DNA of 64,000 bases from Streptomyces sp. NBC_00289 (GTDB lineage Bacteria > Actinomycetota > Actinomycetes > Streptomycetales > Streptomycetaceae): assembly GCF_041435115.1 (NCBI RefSeq), contig NZ_CP108046.1, forward strand, positions 1 through 64,000. The letters are read 5' to 3'. Position numbers and translations under genes: made by a program. This document shows, in pieces, positions 16,705 to 24,251 of this stretch (position 1 is the stretch's first letter; every line of letters begins with the position of its first letter). Under the pieces are notes generated by a model. The model was not told the DNA's origin. It saw only the letters and a program-made list of their open reading frames with translations, and searched no databases.

Positions 16705-17689
16705 GTGAACGCCGTCCTCACCGCCCCAGCCCGCCCGATGCCGGCCCCGCCGGTGTACACCCCGTATCCCGAGACGTGCACCTGCACGCCCGCCGTCCGC
16801 TACGCACTGCTACCACGAACAGTGCCTGGACTGCGGGTTCTGCACGATGGGCAGCTGCGTCTGCCACTGCGAGTACGGCCTCGGCTTCCACCCAGGGGAC
16901 TCGCCGCCCGAGGGGCCGATGTTCTGGCTCGGCGGACACCACGCCAAGTCGCTGTCCACCTGGGCCGTTCCCATGTGCGTCTCGCGCTCCGCCCTGACCC
17001 GCCGTGCCACGCTGCCGCGCGCCGCCGAGGCCTGGGTGTACGACTCGGGCGCCTTCTCCGAACTCGACAACCACGGCGGCTGGACGATCGGCCCGCACGC
17101 CTACGTCCGCGAGCTGCGCCAGGTCCGCGACGGGATCGGCCGCCTGGTCTGGGCCGGTCCGCAGGACTGGATGTGCGAGCCCGACATGATCGCCAAAACC
17201 GGTCTGTCCGTGCACGAGCACATCGACCGCACCGTGGGCAACTTCGTCGACCTGATGGCCGAGGACCCCGGCGTCGACATCATCCCGACCGTCCAGGGCT
17301 GGCGGCCGGCCGACTACGAAGCCTGCCTGGACCTGTACGACAAGCGCGGTGTACGGCTGGCGGACTATCCGCTGGTCGGGGTCGGCTCCGTGTGCCGCCG
17401 CAAGTCGGTCAAGGACGTTCAGGCCGTCCTCGCCACGGTGGCCACCTCCGGGCTGCGCCTGCACGGCTTCGGGCTGAAGACCCAGGCGCTGGAGACGTGC
17501 GCCGAGTACCTGGCCTCCGCCGACTCTCTGGCGTGGTCGCGTGACGCCCGCTGGAACGACCCTCTGCCCCAGTGCGAGGGCAAGCACAGGAGCTGCTCCA
17601 ACTGCGTGCACTGGGCGATGCGCTGGCGCGAACGCGTCCTGGACGTGCTGCACGCCCCCCGTCAGCTGATGCTCCCCACCACGACCTGA
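16705..17689 (+). CDS. DpdA-like queuine-tRNA-ribosyltransferase-fold protein, one frameshift
   Basis: The downstream frame (about 290 residues) carries the pattern of the phage and plasmid proteins related to tRNA-guanine transglycosylase and DpdA: DSGAFSEL near the start, then PQDWMCEPDM, PTVQGWRPADYEACL, VGVGSVCRRKS and LHGFGLKTQAL. Such enzymes exchange guanine for a 7-deazaguanine in nucleic acid. The N-terminus (GTG at 16705, MNAVLTAPARP) lies in another frame; the shift is at about 16807, after which a cysteine-rich stretch (CLDCGFCTMGSCVCHC) begins, so a metal site is likely. The next gene is a Mom-like modification protein. Assignment to DpdA is from family motifs; no preQ0-synthesis genes are seen in the window, so substrate supply would be from the host. 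The frameshift may be an error or may inactivate the gene. Confidence 0.65.
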
Positions 17690-17704
17690 CCCACCGCCGG
17701 CCGT

Positions 17705-17736
17705 GCCGGTCCCGGGGCGGCAACCCCGGGACCGGC
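17705..17736 (+). promoter_or_regulatory. CGGCAA-loop leader hairpin of the Mom-like gene (13-bp stem)
   Basis: The longest stem in the family: GCCGGTCCCGGGG pairs perfectly with its complement around loop CGGCAA (17718-17723). CACCAACTCACCG and GAGGGGAAC precede the ATG at 17775. It begins 15 bp after the stop of the DpdA-like gene, so it may also act as a terminator or processing site. Confidence 0.7.
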
Positions 17737-17774
17737 CTCCTTCACCAACTCACCGACCTGAGGGGAACACCCTG

Positions 17775-18650
17775 ATGTCTGCTTACGAGCAACCCCCGCT
17801 CGATCTCGGCGCCGTCTGCCAGCGGTGGAAGCATCGCCGGCACAGCTGGAGGCCGACCAGCGAGGGCGGGTTCGATCCCGCTCGCTACCGCGTCCGCGAG
17901 ATGCCGAACGAGCTGGTCCACACGGCGAAGGCCTTCGTACGCGCCCACCACTACAGCGGCTCGTGGCCCGCCGTCCGCTTCGCCTACGGCCTCATCGACA
18001 CCGCCGCGCCCCCGGAAACCAGCCTGGTGGGGGTACTCACCCTGGGCATCCCGACCCAGGTCGCCGTGCTCACTTCGGTGTTCGGCCGGCTCACCCCGTA
18101 CGAGGAGAGCCTGGAGCTGAACCGGCTGGTGCTGCTCGACGAGATCCCGGCGAACGCGGAGACGTGGGCGCAGGCGTGCGCCTTCCGCCTGGCGGCCGCC
18201 CGCGGAGTGCGTGGCGTCGTCGCGCACAGCGACTCCGAGCCCAGGACGCGCCTCACCGCCCACGGCCCCGAGACGATCTTTCCCGGCCACTACGGAACGA
18301 TCTACCAGGCCAAGGGGATGGACTACCTGGGCAAGACACGTCCGCGGCGCCTGACCATGCTGCCCGACGGCTCGGTCCTCCACGACCGCGCGATGTCCAA
18401 GGTCCGCAACGGCGAGCGCGGCCGCGGCGGTGTCGAGCGGCGCCTGGTCGCCCTCGGCGCTCGCCCCCGTGACGAGGGCGAGCCCGGCCGGGGGTGGCTG
18501 GAGGAGGCCCGGCAGGCTGTCGGCGCGCGGGTCGTAGCCCACGGGGGCAACCACAAGTACGCGGCCTACATCGGGCCGCGCACCGGCCGCCGGCTCACCG
18601 CCACCTCCTACCCGTACCCGAAGGCCGATCAAGTGGGTGCGGCCGCATGA
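17775..18650 (+). CDS. Mom-like GNAT-fold DNA modification protein
   Basis: A 291-residue protein resembling the Mom family, GNAT-fold enzymes that modify adenine in phage DNA. Features in order: AFVRAHHYSGSWP at about 54, a strand LVGVLTLGIP, the ELNRLVLLDEIPANAETW block at about 115-132, GVRGVVAHSDSEPR and HYGTIYQAKGMDYLG. The R/L-V-L-L-D and H-S-D motifs fit the Mom/GNAT active-site region as I know it. The C-terminal 90 residues are basic and may bind DNA. Its stop overlaps the ATG of the next gene (ATGA), so the two are translationally coupled. It presumably modifies plasmid DNA to resist host nucleases. Confidence 0.62.
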   Translation: MSAYEQPPLDLGAVCQRWKHRRHSWRPTSEGGFDPARYRVREMPNELVHTAKAFVRAHHYSGSWPAVRFAYGLIDTAAPPETSLVGVLTLGIPTQVAVLTSVFGRLTPYEESLELNRLVLLDEIPANAETWAQACAFRLAAARGVRGVVAHSDSEPRTRLTAHGPETIFPGHYGTIYQAKGMDYLGKTRPRRLTMLPDGSVLHDRAMSKVRNGERGRGGVERRLVALGARPRDEGEPGRGWLEEARQAVGARVVAHGGNHKYAAYIGPRTGRRLTATSYPYPKADQVGAAA

Positions 18651-19826
18651 CCGCCGCACCCCGCACCGGCAGCGCCGATGTCGAGCTGGTCATCAACTGG
18701 GGCCTGGGCGTCGACAGCACCGCGTACCTGGTGAAGATGCTGGAGGACCCGTCCGCCCACGGAGTCGATCTGGCCCGCACCATGGTGCTCCACGAACTCA
18801 CCGGGGACGAGTGGCCGGCCACCCGCGCCCACGCCGCTCAGTACGTGCTGCCGCTCCTGCGCGAGCACCGGGTCCGGCTCGTTCAAGTCTCCCGGGCCAG
18901 CCGCTCGTTGGAGATCGCGGTCATGGACGACTCCCGCCAGCCCGAGCGGATCATCGAGCGCGGGCCCTGGGCGCTGTGGGACGAGTACGAGACAGGCGGC
19001 ACCGTTCCCCAGCAGGGCGGCATCCGGCTCTGCAGCCTGCATGCCAAGGGGAGGTCGGCGACGCGCTGATCGCCCAGGAGATCGGCGACGGCCGTTCAGG
19101 CAAGTGATGGGGTTCAACGCCGACGAGGTCAGCCGCAGCCGCCGGGACGAGGCCGCAAACAAGAACCCGCTGCGCCAGGGCGTGTACCCCTTGATCGTCT
19201 GGGGGTGAGGGCGCGAGCGGTGCGAAGCGTTCCTGTACGAGCGGTTCGGGGTGCGGTGGGAGAAGAGTTACTGCAGCTTCTGCTGTTTCCCGGTGTCGAT
19301 GGGGGCCATGGATGCGCACCTGGACCGGATGCGCGCCCATCCGGACATCGCCGGACGAGTGCTGCGCCTGGAGTACACCTCGGTCAGCCTCAACCCGCAG
19401 GCGAGGCTGTTCGGTCGGCGCAGTCTGCTGGAGCAGTTCGACCCTGACCGGGCCGCCGACCGGCCCGTGCTCGCCGCTTTCAAGGAGGAGCTCGCCTGCC
19501 CGTGGGCGCTGTACCACGTGCGCCGGATCCTGCCCGTCGCGAAGGCGGACCCGACCCGGCGCGGGCGAGCGATGCGCTCGGTGGAGCGAGTCGACGTGGG
19601 CCGGGCATCCGCTCTCGGCCGGAGGCTGCAGAGCGTCTCGGAGCGGCACGGCGTCCCCGTCGAGGTCGACGAGCGCTACGGGAGGGTGCGGGCGTGGGTC
19701 CAACAGCGCGGGCCGGAGCTTCCGACCGTGGAGGAACTGATGGTCACCGCCCCGTTCCACGTCCGGGACAAGAAGGTGCCGCACTTCGAACGGAAGTGGG
19801 CCGCACATCGCCGCAGCCGGTCGTGA
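18647..19826 (+). pseudogene. PP-loop ATPase-like gene broken by two frameshifts and a stop
   Basis: The first frame starts at 18647 (ATGA overlap with the Mom-like gene) and carries a PP-loop-type motif, INWGLGVDSTAYLVKML, then continues to about 19041. There a missing G (AAGGGGAGG) shifts the frame, another shift near 19095 leads to MGFNADEVSRS, and an in-frame TGA at about 19207 interrupts before the last frame (RWEKSYCSFCCFP to the stop at 19826). Joined, they give a protein of about 390 residues with a Cys-rich centre. PP-loop ATPases activate substrates by adenylation. With three lesions it is probably dead unless the sequence is faulty. Confidence 0.6.
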
Positions 19827-19848
19827 CGTGCTCTGGGTGCCGGCGAGA

Positions 19849-19964
19849 TTGACAACCACCCACCAAGAGCGTCATATTGATTACGCGAAACAAGCGGCAA
19901 AAGCGGTGGGCGGCGGGAGGCACCCTCTCACGAGGATGTCGGCCCAGGGCGGCAACCCCGACCG
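19849..19964 (+). promoter_or_regulatory. Promoter with a weak CGGCAA-type leader
   Basis: TTGACA (19849-19854), a 17-bp spacer, TCATAT (19872-19877) and TGATTA. GCGGCAA occurs near 19890 without a stem, and again near 19949 within GGG-CGGCAA-CCC, which pairs poorly. CACCAACTCGACTCG follows at about 19985. This is the most degenerate member of the family; its gene starts at 20078. Confidence 0.5.
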
Positions 19965-20077
19965 AACGTCCCGCCGACCACCTTCACCAACTCGACTCGC
20001 CCGCCGGCGCGTGAGCGCCGAAGGACCAAGAGGAGCAGGCCCTCAGTATAGGGCCGCAATCCGAACCGGAGAGTGCA

Positions 20078-21037
20078 ATGTCCAAGGCCCTGAACCCGCA
20101 GCGTCGCGTCCTCGGCGACCGCGCCGTGGTCAACCGCGACTGGATCCGCGAGTTCACCGGCGCCAGCGTCGGTACCGCGGCCCGCTGGTACAAGATCCGG
20201 CTCGAGCAGCCGGAGGAGCACCGCCACCCGGAGAAGGAGCGCATCGACGGGAGCGACTTCTACGACGAGCAGCAGTTCCGCGACTTCTACACCTGGTTCC
20301 AGCAGGAGAAGGCGAACAAGGTCCTGAAGGCCGACCCTGAGCTGTACCAGGCCGACCCGGAGGATGTCGTCTCCATCAACACGGCTGCCAAGTGGCTGGG
20401 CTTCAACGGAGCCTCGGCCATCCGCAAGTACCTCAAGGACAACCCCGACTACTTCCCGAAGCCCCTCGCCGAGCCGGTCGAGGGCCCGACCGGTCGCCTG
20501 ATCCCCGCCTTCCGTGTCGGCGACCTGCAGGACTTCGACAAGAAGCGCACCGGGGACAAGCTCGGCAAGGCCGGCCGCCGTCCCGGGCCCCAGGCCGACG
20601 CGGCCGTCGGCCGGCCCTCCGCCCTCGAGGAGGCTCTGGCTGCCGAGCTGAGCGCCCGCGCCGGCGGTAAGCCGCTCACCGCCACGCAGCTGGCCGAGCA
20701 GTACGCCGCCGAGGCGATCGATCGCGACGGCTACCACCCGGGGCTGGCCGCGGAGCTCAGCGTGCAGTACGGGGGGCCGCAGAGGTCCTGGGAGTACGTC
20801 GTGCGCAACGCCCTCGAGCACCGCCCCGCGGTCACGCCGGCCCGCTCGGAAGCCGACCGGCGGGCGGCCGTCGCCCTGGCCGCCCTGCGCGAGCGCGGCG
20901 ACGTCCGGGGGCTTGCCGCCTCCCTCGCCCGCGAGCACGGAGGCAGCCCCGACGTCTGGTCGCGCGCCGTGAACGCGGCACGCGGGATCGCCGACTCGAC
21001 CGCTGATCACCCCACACCGAAGGACGAGTCCCGATGA
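20078..21037 (+). CDS. Putative DNA-binding protein with two helix-turn-helix-like segments
   Basis: A 319-residue protein; ATG at 20078 after CCGGAGAG. Residues about 23-45 (NRDWIREFTGASVGTAARWY) and 104-125 (INTAAKWLGFNGASAIRKYL) both read like helix-turn-helix or MerR/excisionase-type elements, each followed by a segment with phenylalanines and lysines. A basic linker and a helical, alanine-rich C-terminal region follow. It overlaps the next small gene by 4 bp (ATGA), forming a two-gene operon that ends at the terminator at 21342. It could be a local regulator; its targets are unknown. Confidence 0.62.
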   Translation: MSKALNPQRRVLGDRAVVNRDWIREFTGASVGTAARWYKIRLEQPEEHRHPEKERIDGSDFYDEQQFRDFYTWFQQEKANKVLKADPELYQADPEDVVSINTAAKWLGFNGASAIRKYLKDNPDYFPKPLAEPVEGPTGRLIPAFRVGDLQDFDKKRTGDKLGKAGRRPGPQADAAVGRPSALEEALAAELSARAGGKPLTATQLAEQYAAEAIDRDGYHPGLAAELSVQYGGPQRSWEYVVRNALEHRPAVTPARSEADRRAAVALAALRERGDVRGLAASLAREHGGSPDVWSRAVNAARGIADSTADHPTPKDESR

Positions 21038-21294
21038 CCAGCTACCAGCTCCGTGACACCACCACCCGCCAGCTCGTCGCCCGCGACCTGGCGGACTACG
21101 CCGCGGCCGAGGCCGCGGCGGACCGCCTCGACGACGAACTGGAAAATGCTCTTGCGGCCAATGGCGAAGGCGCCGGCCGCATCCGGCTGCGCCTGGACGT
21201 GGAGCGGGTCACCGACGGCGTCACCGAGACTGTCGGGCACCACGTCCTGCTCCTCGGTGTGGACGACGTGCCAGATCTGCTGCCCGCCGTGTGA
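21034..21294 (+). CDS. Small acidic hypothetical protein
   Basis: An 86-residue protein coupled to the previous gene by an ATGA overlap. It is acidic, with an Ala-rich helix (DYAAAEAAADRLDDELENAL) between short strands. I do not recognise it. It may assist the DNA-binding protein encoded before it. A 14-bp terminator stem follows 47 bp downstream. Confidence 0.6.
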   Translation: MTSYQLRDTTTRQLVARDLADYAAAEAAADRLDDELENALAANGEGAGRIRLRLDVERVTDGVTETVGHHVLLLGVDDVPDLLPAV

Positions 21295-21341
21295 TCGCCG
21301 CGCGCGAAACACATACCACCGACTACCGCGCTTGAAGTGCG

Positions 21342-21373
21342 GCTGTGGCCCCCGGCCTACCGGGGGCCACAGC
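21342..21373 (+). terminator. 14-bp perfect hairpin
   Basis: GCTGTGGCCCCCGG pairs exactly with its complement around loop CCTA. The next promoter begins 12 bp downstream. Confidence 0.7.
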
Positions 21374-21384
21374 TGTGAGTAGGG

Positions 21385-21457
21385 TTGCCAAGACCCAAGG
21401 AAGAGTGTATAATTGATTTTAAGTTTCAAGCGGCAGTCGGGTGCGGCAACGCCCGGC
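21385..21457 (+). promoter_or_regulatory. Promoter and CGGCAA-loop leader hairpin of the cytosine methyltransferase
   Basis: TTGCCA (21385-21390), a 17-bp spacer and TATAAT (21408-21413), then TGATTTT. The 8-bp stem GTCGGGTG/CGCCCGGC (two G-U pairs, 21436-21457) closes on CGGCAA. CACCAACTCCACTCG and GAAGGAG lead to the GTG at 21496. Confidence 0.8.
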
Positions 21458-21495
21458 TGGCGGCCTCACCAACTCCACTCGCGAAGGAGTCACTC

Positions 21496-22824
21496 GTGCT
21501 GCGGTTCGCTCCGGTGCTTTCGTCCCTCGAACTGGCCCGCCTCAAAGCCTCTCTGGGGCCCATCCCGTTCATCGACCTCTTCTGCGGCTGCGGAGGCAGC
21601 AGTTGCGGCTTGGAGGAGGCCGGCTACGTGCTTGAACTGGCGATCAACCACGACCCCGTGTCCGTATGGACGCACCGCACCAACCACCCGCACGCCGAGC
21701 ACAAGTGCGAGGACATCCACAGGTACGACAAGCGCAACCTGCCGCGCACCCGCGTGGTCTGGGCCTCCATCCTTTGCACCGAGGCCAGTCCCGCCGGCGG
21801 GAAGAAGCGCACCCGTGGCCAGACCCGCCTCAGCCTCACCGGCAAGGATGAAGGCGCCAAGGAAGCCACCTTCGTGCAGACCCGGGCCTCTGCGCTGGAC
21901 GTCCTCGCCGTCACCGACCTCCACCGACCCGATGCTGTCCTGATCGAAAACGTCACTGAGTTCGCCACCGACTGGGAACTGTTCGACTGGTGGCTGCGCG
22001 GCATGGAACTGCTCGGCTACAACGTGCAGATCGTCAACGCGTCGTCGGCCCACCTGGGTGGTGGGGACAACCTGCTGCCGCCCCAGCTGCGCGACCGCAT
22101 CTACATCGTCTTCACCCGCAAGGGCCTGCCCCTGCCGGACGTGCGGGTACGGCCGGAGGCCATCTGCCCGGAGTGCGGGCCGGTGCTGGCCAACCAGGTG
22201 TGGAAGAACCCGAAGGCACGCCGCATCGGCAAGTGGGGCGTCGAGTACACCTTCCGCTGCCCCAACCGGGCGTGCGGCCACCTGGAGCTGACGCCGCTGA
22301 CCCGCCCGGTCGGCGACATCATCAACTGGGGTCTGCCCGGCCAGCGCGTGGGCGACGGCCGGCCCAACTTCAAGAAGTTCAAGCCCTACGCGGCCGCGAC
22401 CCGGGCCCGGATCGCGGTGGGCCTGGAGCGGTTCGGCACTGACCCGTACATCGTGATGCTCCGAAACCACGGCACCGCCCTGCCGATCAGCGGCCCGGTG
22501 CCCGCGCTGGCCGCGCAGGGCCGCCACCACGCGCTGATCGTCCCGATCGGTCGCAAGGGCGCCCCGCGCACCACCGCCGAGCCGCTGACCACGGTGGCGT
22601 GCAAGCCGCACCACTCGCTGGTCATCCCGGCCCCGACGGTGGACGACTGCACGCTGCGGATGCTGGAGGTGGAGGAGCTCAAGCTGGTCCAGCGCTTCCA
22701 CGAAGAGTTCATCATCCAGGGCAACCAGACCGAGGCGATCCTGCAGATCGGCAACGCGGTCAGCGTCAACGCCGCGCGCTGGCTGGGCGAGCGGCTGCTC
22801 CCCAGCCTGGCCCTGGCCGCCTGA
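21496..22824 (+). CDS. DNA cytosine-5 methyltransferase-like protein
   Basis: A 442-residue C5-methyltransferase. Motif I is FIDLFCGCGGSSCGLEEAGY (from about residue 25), motif IV is ILCTEASPAGG (about 92-102), motif VI is ENVTEF (about 151), motif VIII is QLRDRIYIVF (about 197) and motif X is GNAVSVNAARWLGERL near the C-terminus. The usual P-C pair of motif IV is L-C here, as in a subset of phage-type enzymes. Between motifs VIII and X is an inserted Cys4-type zinc site (CPECG about 224, CPNRACG about 255). The GTG start at 21496 is set by GAAGGAG after the leader. No restriction partner is visible. Confidence 0.8.
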   Translation: MLRFAPVLSSLELARLKASLGPIPFIDLFCGCGGSSCGLEEAGYVLELAINHDPVSVWTHRTNHPHAEHKCEDIHRYDKRNLPRTRVVWASILCTEASPAGGKKRTRGQTRLSLTGKDEGAKEATFVQTRASALDVLAVTDLHRPDAVLIENVTEFATDWELFDWWLRGMELLGYNVQIVNASSAHLGGGDNLLPPQLRDRIYIVFTRKGLPLPDVRVRPEAICPECGPVLANQVWKNPKARRIGKWGVEYTFRCPNRACGHLELTPLTRPVGDIINWGLPGQRVGDGRPNFKKFKPYAAATRARIAVGLERFGTDPYIVMLRNHGTALPISGPVPALAAQGRHHALIVPIGRKGAPRTTAEPLTTVACKPHHSLVIPAPTVDDCTLRMLEVEELKLVQRFHEEFIIQGNQTEAILQIGNAVSVNAARWLGERLLPSLALAA

Positions 22825-22837
22825 CCGCCCCTCACCC

Positions 22838-22874
22838 GCGGCGGTCCGGGACCCTCCCGGTCCCTGACCGCCGC
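22838..22874 (+). terminator. 15-bp interrupted hairpin
   Basis: GCGGCGGTC-c-GGGACC pairs with GGTCCC-t-GACCGCCGC around a 5-nt loop, 13 bp after the methyltransferase stop. Confidence 0.65.
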
Positions 22875-22881
22875 ACCCCCT

Positions 22882-22911
22882 GTCGGCCCGGTGCGGCAAC
22901 GCCTGGCTGAC
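22882..22911 (+). promoter_or_regulatory. CGGCAA-loop leader hairpin of the split PP-loop gene
   Basis: A 12-position stem (22882-22893 with 22900-22911; one mismatch, two G-U pairs) closes on CGGCAA (22894-22899). CACCGACTCGCC and GGGAG lead to the ATG at 22950. No promoter is evident, and it directly follows a terminator. Confidence 0.65.
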
Positions 22912-22956
22912 GGATTCCACCGACTCGCCTCACCAGGGAGCTTTCGTTCATGTCTA

Positions 22957-24251
22957 AGGGCTCGTAGCGAAACAAGTTATGAATCAGTCGCGCGGCGCGT
23001 ACGTTTCCTGCTATGCCGATCGATATGGAGTCCCTGGCCCGGCGCTACGAGGCGATCCGGGATCACCTGACCGAGCGGCAGCGACGGTTGTGGCTCGGCA
23101 ACGAGGCTCGTGAGCTGGGTGGCGGCGGTGCACGGATCGTCTGTGAGGCGACCGGGGTGTCCCAGGACACGATCCGACGGGGCCGCGGGGAACTGGACGA
23201 TCCGCAGCCGCTGGCGGTCGGGCGGTCCCGGGGGCCGGGAGGCGGCCGCAGACGGGCCGAGGTCCTGGACCCGCAACTGGCCGTGGACCTGGATGCCCTG
23301 GTCGAGCCGGAGACTCGTGGTGATCCGATGAACCCGCTGCGCTGGACCACGAAATCGCTGTCGCACCTGGTTGCCGAGCTGGTCAATCGGGGACACCGGT
23401 GCACCGAGAACGTCGTGGCCCGACTGCTGCACGAGGCCGGCTACTCCTTGCAGGGCAACGCCAAAACCGTCGAGGGCAAGCAGCACCCCGACCGCGACGC
23501 CCAGTTCCGCTACCTCAACGATCAGGTCAGGGCGGCCCTCGCTGCCGGACAGCCCGTCGTGTCCGTGGACTGCAAGAAAAAGGAACTGATCGGGAACTTC
23601 AAGAACGTCGGCAAGGAATGGCGACCGCCTGGGGACCCGGTGAAGGTCAACGTCCACGACTTCCCGGACCGGCCGGCAAAGCCATCCCCTACGGCGTCTA
23701 CGACATCGGCGCCAACGCCGGCTGGGTCAGCGTCGGCATGGATCACGACACCGCCGCGTTCGCCGTGAACACCCTGCGGACCTGGTGGAACAACGTCGGC
23801 CGGGCCGCATATCCGCAGGCCACGACACTGACGATCACCGCGGACAGCGGCGGATCCAACGGCAGCCGACTACGGGCCTGGAAGACCGGGCTGGCTGCCC
23901 TCGCCGCCGAGACCGGCCTGTCGATCACCGTGCTGCACCTGCCGCCGGGTACTTCGAAGTGGAATCGCATAGAGCACCGGCTGTTCTCCGCAATCACCAT
24001 GAACTGGCGCGGGACACCACTGACCAGCCACGAGGCCGCCGTTTCCCTGATCGGTGCGACGACGACCGAGACCGGCCTGACCGTGTCCGCGGCCCTGGAC
24101 ACCGGTGTCTACCCCACAGGCATCAAGATCAGCGACAAGGCCATGAAGGCCCTCCCGCTGACCCGTCACGAAACCCACGGCCAGTGGAACTACACCATCA
24201 GCCCACCCGCCGACACTCCCGAACCCGCAGACGTTAAATCACACTGAGCCC
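22957..24251 (+). mobile_element. ISAzo13/IS630-like insertion sequence, copy 1 (1295 bp)
   Basis: The ends are AGGGCTC... and ...GAGCCC, flanked by TA duplications at 22955-22956 and 24252-24253, as expected for the IS630 superfamily. A near-identical inverted copy lies at 58162-59454. In the stretches I compared, the copies differ by homopolymer lengths (runs of A near 23577, G near 23229, and C near 23663 and 23690). One transposase gene fills the element. Confidence 0.85.
23013..24247 (+). pseudogene. ISAzo13-family transposase, frameshifted
   Basis: It begins MPIDMESLARRYEAIRDHL at 23013 and has a helix-turn-helix (VCEATGVSQDTIRRGRGEL), then a DDE core with VSVDCKKKELIGNF, TADSGGSNGSRLRAW and LPPGTSKWNRIEHRLFS supplying the acidic residues. 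The frame breaks near 23663 at TTCCCGG; the other copy has one more C there, which restores the frame. The consensus of both copies is an intact 411-residue protein. The break may be a base-calling error or may silence this copy. Confidence 0.8.

Noticed and set aside
23013..24247. Programmed frameshifting in the ISAzo13-like transposase
   Set aside because: The two copies are broken at different sites and neither site is a slippery heptamer; the consensus is one continuous frame.
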